Below are positions 61,805 through 64,000 of a stretch of 64,000 bases of DNA, piece after piece. This DNA is from Novosphingobium nitrogenifigens DSM 19370. GTDB lineage: Bacteria; Pseudomonadota; Alphaproteobacteria; Sphingomonadales; Sphingomonadaceae. Where the stretch lies: contig NZ_GL876933.1 of assembly GCF_000192575.1 (NCBI RefSeq), positions 525,796 through 589,795 of the forward strand, in the 5' to 3' direction. The notes beneath the pieces are model-generated. The model ran no database searches and was not told the DNA's origin. It saw only the letters and a list, made by a program, of their open reading frames with translations. Positions within the stretch are counted from its first letter, which is position 1. The number at the start of each line of letters is the position of its first letter. A program made the position numbers and the translations under genes.

Positions 61805-62268
61805 GCGCAGCGGCAGTTGATGCAGGCAGTGGCACGGCGGGCGGTGGCGCGGCAGGTGGAGGCACGGGTGGCGTTGTCGATCCCCTGATCGAGACCTTGC
61901 GGTTGATCGGGCATCCCTTGCGGTTTCAGATCCTCAGCCTTCTGGCGACGGGGGAGCATCCGGTCGGCGATCTGGTGGCCCAGACCGCGCAAGGCGCTTC
62001 GTTGATCAGCCAACAACTGGCGATGTTGCGTCGGGCAGGACTGGTCCGCTCGCGGCGCGAGGCAAAGCAGGTTTTCTATACGTTGGTGGCTGACAAGATG
62101 CTGGAGGTGGCTCAGGCTCTGGCGCAGCTCGCCGGGAGCAAGACGGTCTCATTGGTTCCCGGACAACCGGCGGAGGGGGCGGGGTCTTCCGCTCCCGTTG
62201 CGCCGGTGAGCCAGTCCGCCGGACAGATCACGGCGGCCATGTTCGCGCAGGTTCAGCCCAGGGGCTGA
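61801..62268 (+). CDS. ArsR-family transcriptional regulator
   Basis: The 155-residue protein has a Gly/Ala-rich N-terminus and then an ArsR winged helix (about 30-100): ETLRLIGHPLRFQILSLLAT, HPVGDLVAQTAQGASLISQQ LAMLRRAGLVRSRREAKQVF. The typical metal-binding CVC of ArsR is absent and there are no cysteines, so thiol-based redox sensing like BigR/SqrR is not supported by sequence. A Pro/Ala-rich tail follows. It probably represses its own operon through the GATAA cluster upstream. Its 3' end overlaps the convergent cydC by 16 bases. Confidence 0.88.
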   Translation: MSAAAVDAGSGTAGGGAAGGGTGGVVDPLIETLRLIGHPLRFQILSLLATGEHPVGDLVAQTAQGASLISQQLAMLRRAGLVRSRREAKQVFYTLVADKMLEVAQALAQLAGSKTVSLVPGQPAEGAGSSAPVAPVSQSAGQITAAMFAQVQPRG

Positions 62269-63833
62269 ACCTCCACCACCTGGGTGGCGAGCGCGGACAT
62301 CGCAGGCCGGTGGCTGACCAGCACCAGTCCGGCGCCGGTGGTGTCGAGCCAGCCCCGCAGGCGTTCGACGAGCAGGGCCTCGGTTGCAGCATCGAGCCCT
62401 TCGCTCGGCTCGTCGAGAACCAGCCACGGGCGTTCGGCCAAGAGCGCGCGGGCAAGGACGAGCCGCCGCTTCTGTCCTCCCGACAGGCGGGCGCCTTCGC
62501 CGCCGAGCCATTCGTCGAGTCCGCCTGCCATGGTGCGCACGACATCGTCGATGCAGGCGATGCGCAGCGCGGCCCACATTTCGTCCTCATTCGTGCCCGG
62601 ACGGGCAAGCCGCAGGTTGTCGGCGATGCTGCCCGCGATCAGCGGAACATCCTGTCCGGCGAGCGAAAAGATCGACCGCAGCGCGCCAAGGCCGAGGCCG
62701 CGCGGGTCTTTCCCGTCGACGGCGAGGTCCTGCGGCGCGTCGCCGCGCAGGCCGACCAGCGTTTCGACCAGCCGCGTTTTCCCTGCACCCGAAGGGCCGC
62801 CGATCCGCAGCCGGGTGCCGGGCGCGAAGGTGCGTCCGGCGATCGAGAGGGCGGGGTTGGCCGTCAGGTGGGCCGGAGGAGCCACGCGGTCGCTGTCGCG
62901 GCCGAGTTCGAGCAGACGTTCCTCGGCCTGTTCGACCTGATGCCGCCGCAAGTCGGTGGCAACGAGACCGGCCCAGGTTTCGAGGCCCGCGGCTGCTGCC
63001 AGCAAGCCGAGCGCGAGCAGGGGCGCACTGACATGGGCGACGAGTGCCAGCACGGTCAAGGTGACGGCGGCAATCGCGGTCTGCGTGGCGGTGATCGCGG
63101 CTTCGGCGCGGGCAATGGCGAGGGCGGCCTCGTCCCGCCGGGCGGCTGTCGCATCGAGCGCGGCCGTCATGGCGGGGCCAAGGCCGTAGACGGCGATGTC
63201 GGCAGCGGGCCCTGCGATGTCGGCATAATCGGCCTGCATGTCGGCATGGGCCGCCGCCGTGCGGGCGCTGGCCGCCGGGATCATCCGGGCAGCCATGCCG
63301 CGCCCGACAAGGCGCATGAGGACGAGTGCGGCGAGCATGACCGGCACGGCCTGCCATCCCAGTGCAACCGTTCCGGCAAGACCGGCCAGAGCGCCTGCGC
63401 CGGCGCCTGCGGCAGCGACGCGGCGGATGACAGCGTCCTCGAGCGCGTCGACATCGCGGCCGAGGCGATTGGCGACAAGCCCGCTGCGTCCGGCGTCATG
63501 GCCGCCAAGGGCGGCGCGCGCGACTTGCCCGAACAGAGTGGTGCGCACTTCGGCGAGGGCATGGAGCGCGGCGCGATGGCCGAGCAGGCGTTCGCCGTGG
63601 CGCGCGCCCGTCCGGGTGATCGCCGCCGCGCGGATGGCGGCGCTGGGCAACAGGTAATTGAAAGCCTGAACCGCGACGATGCCGCCGGTTCCGGCAAGGG
63701 CGGCTCCGGCGAGGAACCAGCCCGAAACCGCGAGCAGGCCGACACCGGCAAATGCCGCCAGTACCGCGCAGAGCACGGCCAGGCGCAGCCAGCGGCGCTG
63801 GGCGCGCAACGGCGTGACGAGCAGGGCGATCAT
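62253..63833 (-). CDS. cydC: ABC exporter subunit CydC
   Basis: The 526-residue half-transporter has an N-terminal transmembrane domain with about six helices (from residue 16) and an ATPase domain with Walker A GGPSGAGKT, signature LSGGQ and Walker B WLVLDEPSEGLD, then the H-loop VSHRP. CydDC exports glutathione and cysteine to the periplasm and is needed to assemble cytochrome bd. The transmembrane start SGWFLAGAALAG and the partner gene directly upstream support the call. It overlaps cydD by ATGA. No cydAB genes are visible in the window. Confidence 0.9.
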   Translation of the reverse strand: MIALLVTPLRAQRRWLRLAVLCAVLAAFAGVGLLAVSGWFLAGAALAGTGGIVAVQAFNYLLPSAAIRAAAITRTGARHGERLLGHRAALHALAEVRTTLFGQVARAALGGHDAGRSGLVANRLGRDVDALEDAVIRRVAAAGAGAGALAGLAGTVALGWQAVPVMLAALVLMRLVGRGMAARMIPAASARTAAAHADMQADYADIAGPAADIAVYGLGPAMTAALDATAARRDEAALAIARAEAAITATQTAIAAVTLTVLALVAHVSAPLLALGLLAAAAGLETWAGLVATDLRRHQVEQAEERLLELGRDSDRVAPPAHLTANPALSIAGRTFAPGTRLRIGGPSGAGKTRLVETLVGLRGDAPQDLAVDGKDPRGLGLGALRSIFSLAGQDVPLIAGSIADNLRLARPGTNEDEMWAALRIACIDDVVRTMAGGLDEWLGGEGARLSGGQKRRLVLARALLAERPWLVLDEPSEGLDAATEALLVERLRGWLDTTGAGLVLVSHRPAMSALATQVVEVQPLG

Positions 63834-64000
63834 GGCAGGACTTTCGTGACGGAGCGGGCCGCCGCGACGAGAGCGTCGTCGTGGGTGGCGGCAATGACGA
63901 GGCGATCGGCGGCAAGATCGCGCAGAACCGCGCGCACCATGGCCGCGCTGCCTTCGTCAAGGTCGGCGGTCGGTTCGTCGAGCAGCAGCACCGGGCGCCC
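63830..64000 (-). CDS. cydD: ABC exporter subunit CydD (C-terminal end, continues past the window)
   Basis: The last 56 codons of an ABC ATPase: RPVLLLDEPTADLDEGSA (Walker B and D-loop), then RLVIAATHDDALVAAARS (H-loop region). Its stop codon overlaps the cydC start (ATGA), as in cydDC operons. Identification as CydD rests on that partnership, because only the ATPase end is visible. Confidence 0.85.
   Translation of the reverse strand, partial: GRPVLLLDEPTADLDEGSAAMVRAVLRDLAADRLVIAATHDDALVAAARSVTKVLP

Noticed and set aside
1..64000. CRISPR array, prophage or insertion sequence
   Set aside because: No regularly spaced repeats, Cas proteins, transposases, integrases or phage structural genes were seen on either strand.

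Overview
The window is GC-rich, densely coding and arranged in short overlapping operons. The gene content points to an alphaproteobacterium of the order Sphingomonadales (Novosphingobium-like); that placement is inference. Support comes from the NDUFA12 / DUF2155 / aat / tRNA-Trp / secE-nusG-rplKA neighbourhood, NodT-type outer membrane efflux lipoproteins, TonB-dependent physiology, a class I PHA synthase and a Tat-exported class A beta-lactamase. I see no insertion sequence, prophage, CRISPR array or replication origin. Region 1 (1-7.1 kb) has a LysR-type regulator facing an atypical coniferyl-aldehyde-dehydrogenase-like protein and an aae-type efflux operon (FUSC pump, DUF1656, membrane fusion protein, NodT channel), which reads as an export and stress module for aromatic acids or aldehydes. 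Region 2 (7.1-16.5 kb) has a fumarylacetoacetate-hydrolase-family enzyme, the PHA synthase phaC, and a YbhG/F/S/R-type ABC-2 exporter with its own outer membrane channel. Region 3 (16.5-34 kb) is a surface-polysaccharide neighbourhood: phosphomannomutase, three glycosyltransferases, a KpsS-type protein, a KpsC-type gene lacking its 5' part, a UDP-glucuronate-4-epimerase-like gene and two TonB-like proteins. It is interrupted by an orphan chemoreceptor, a periplasmic cyclophilin and a complete bioB-bioF-bioD-bioA operon. Region 4 (34-42 kb) has a TelA / membrane protein / PHA-system protein operon, a class A beta-lactamase, an XRE-cupin regulator with two matching operator-like palindromes, a PYROXD2/CrtI-like oxidoreductase and a fatty-acyl-AMP ligase. 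Region 5 (42-48.2 kb) is a core block: recX, DUF192 lipoprotein, NDUFA12, DUF2155, aat, tRNA-Trp, a TetR regulator, secE, nusG, rplK, rplA. Region 6 (48.2-58.6 kb) has an SDR epimerase, a lipoprotein, a CinA-like protein, CorA, a serine hydrolase, RimO and DUF1761. It then has an unusual orphan protein pairing a GAF-like N-terminus with a ComF-type phosphoribosyltransferase domain, next to the only clearly AT-rich stretch, followed by a catalytically degenerate LysM-LytM protein and serS. Region 7 (58.6-64 kb) has a cobalamin riboswitch and btuB, a peroxiredoxin-ArsR pair, and the cydDC exporter running off the window end. The observations most worth following up are the GAF-PRTase orphan and its AT-rich leader, the ALDH homologue with two replaced active-site residues, the paired XRE-cupin palindromes, the kpsC/epimerase breakpoint, and a 10-nt segment after the B12 aptamer that is complementary to the btuB ribosome binding site.
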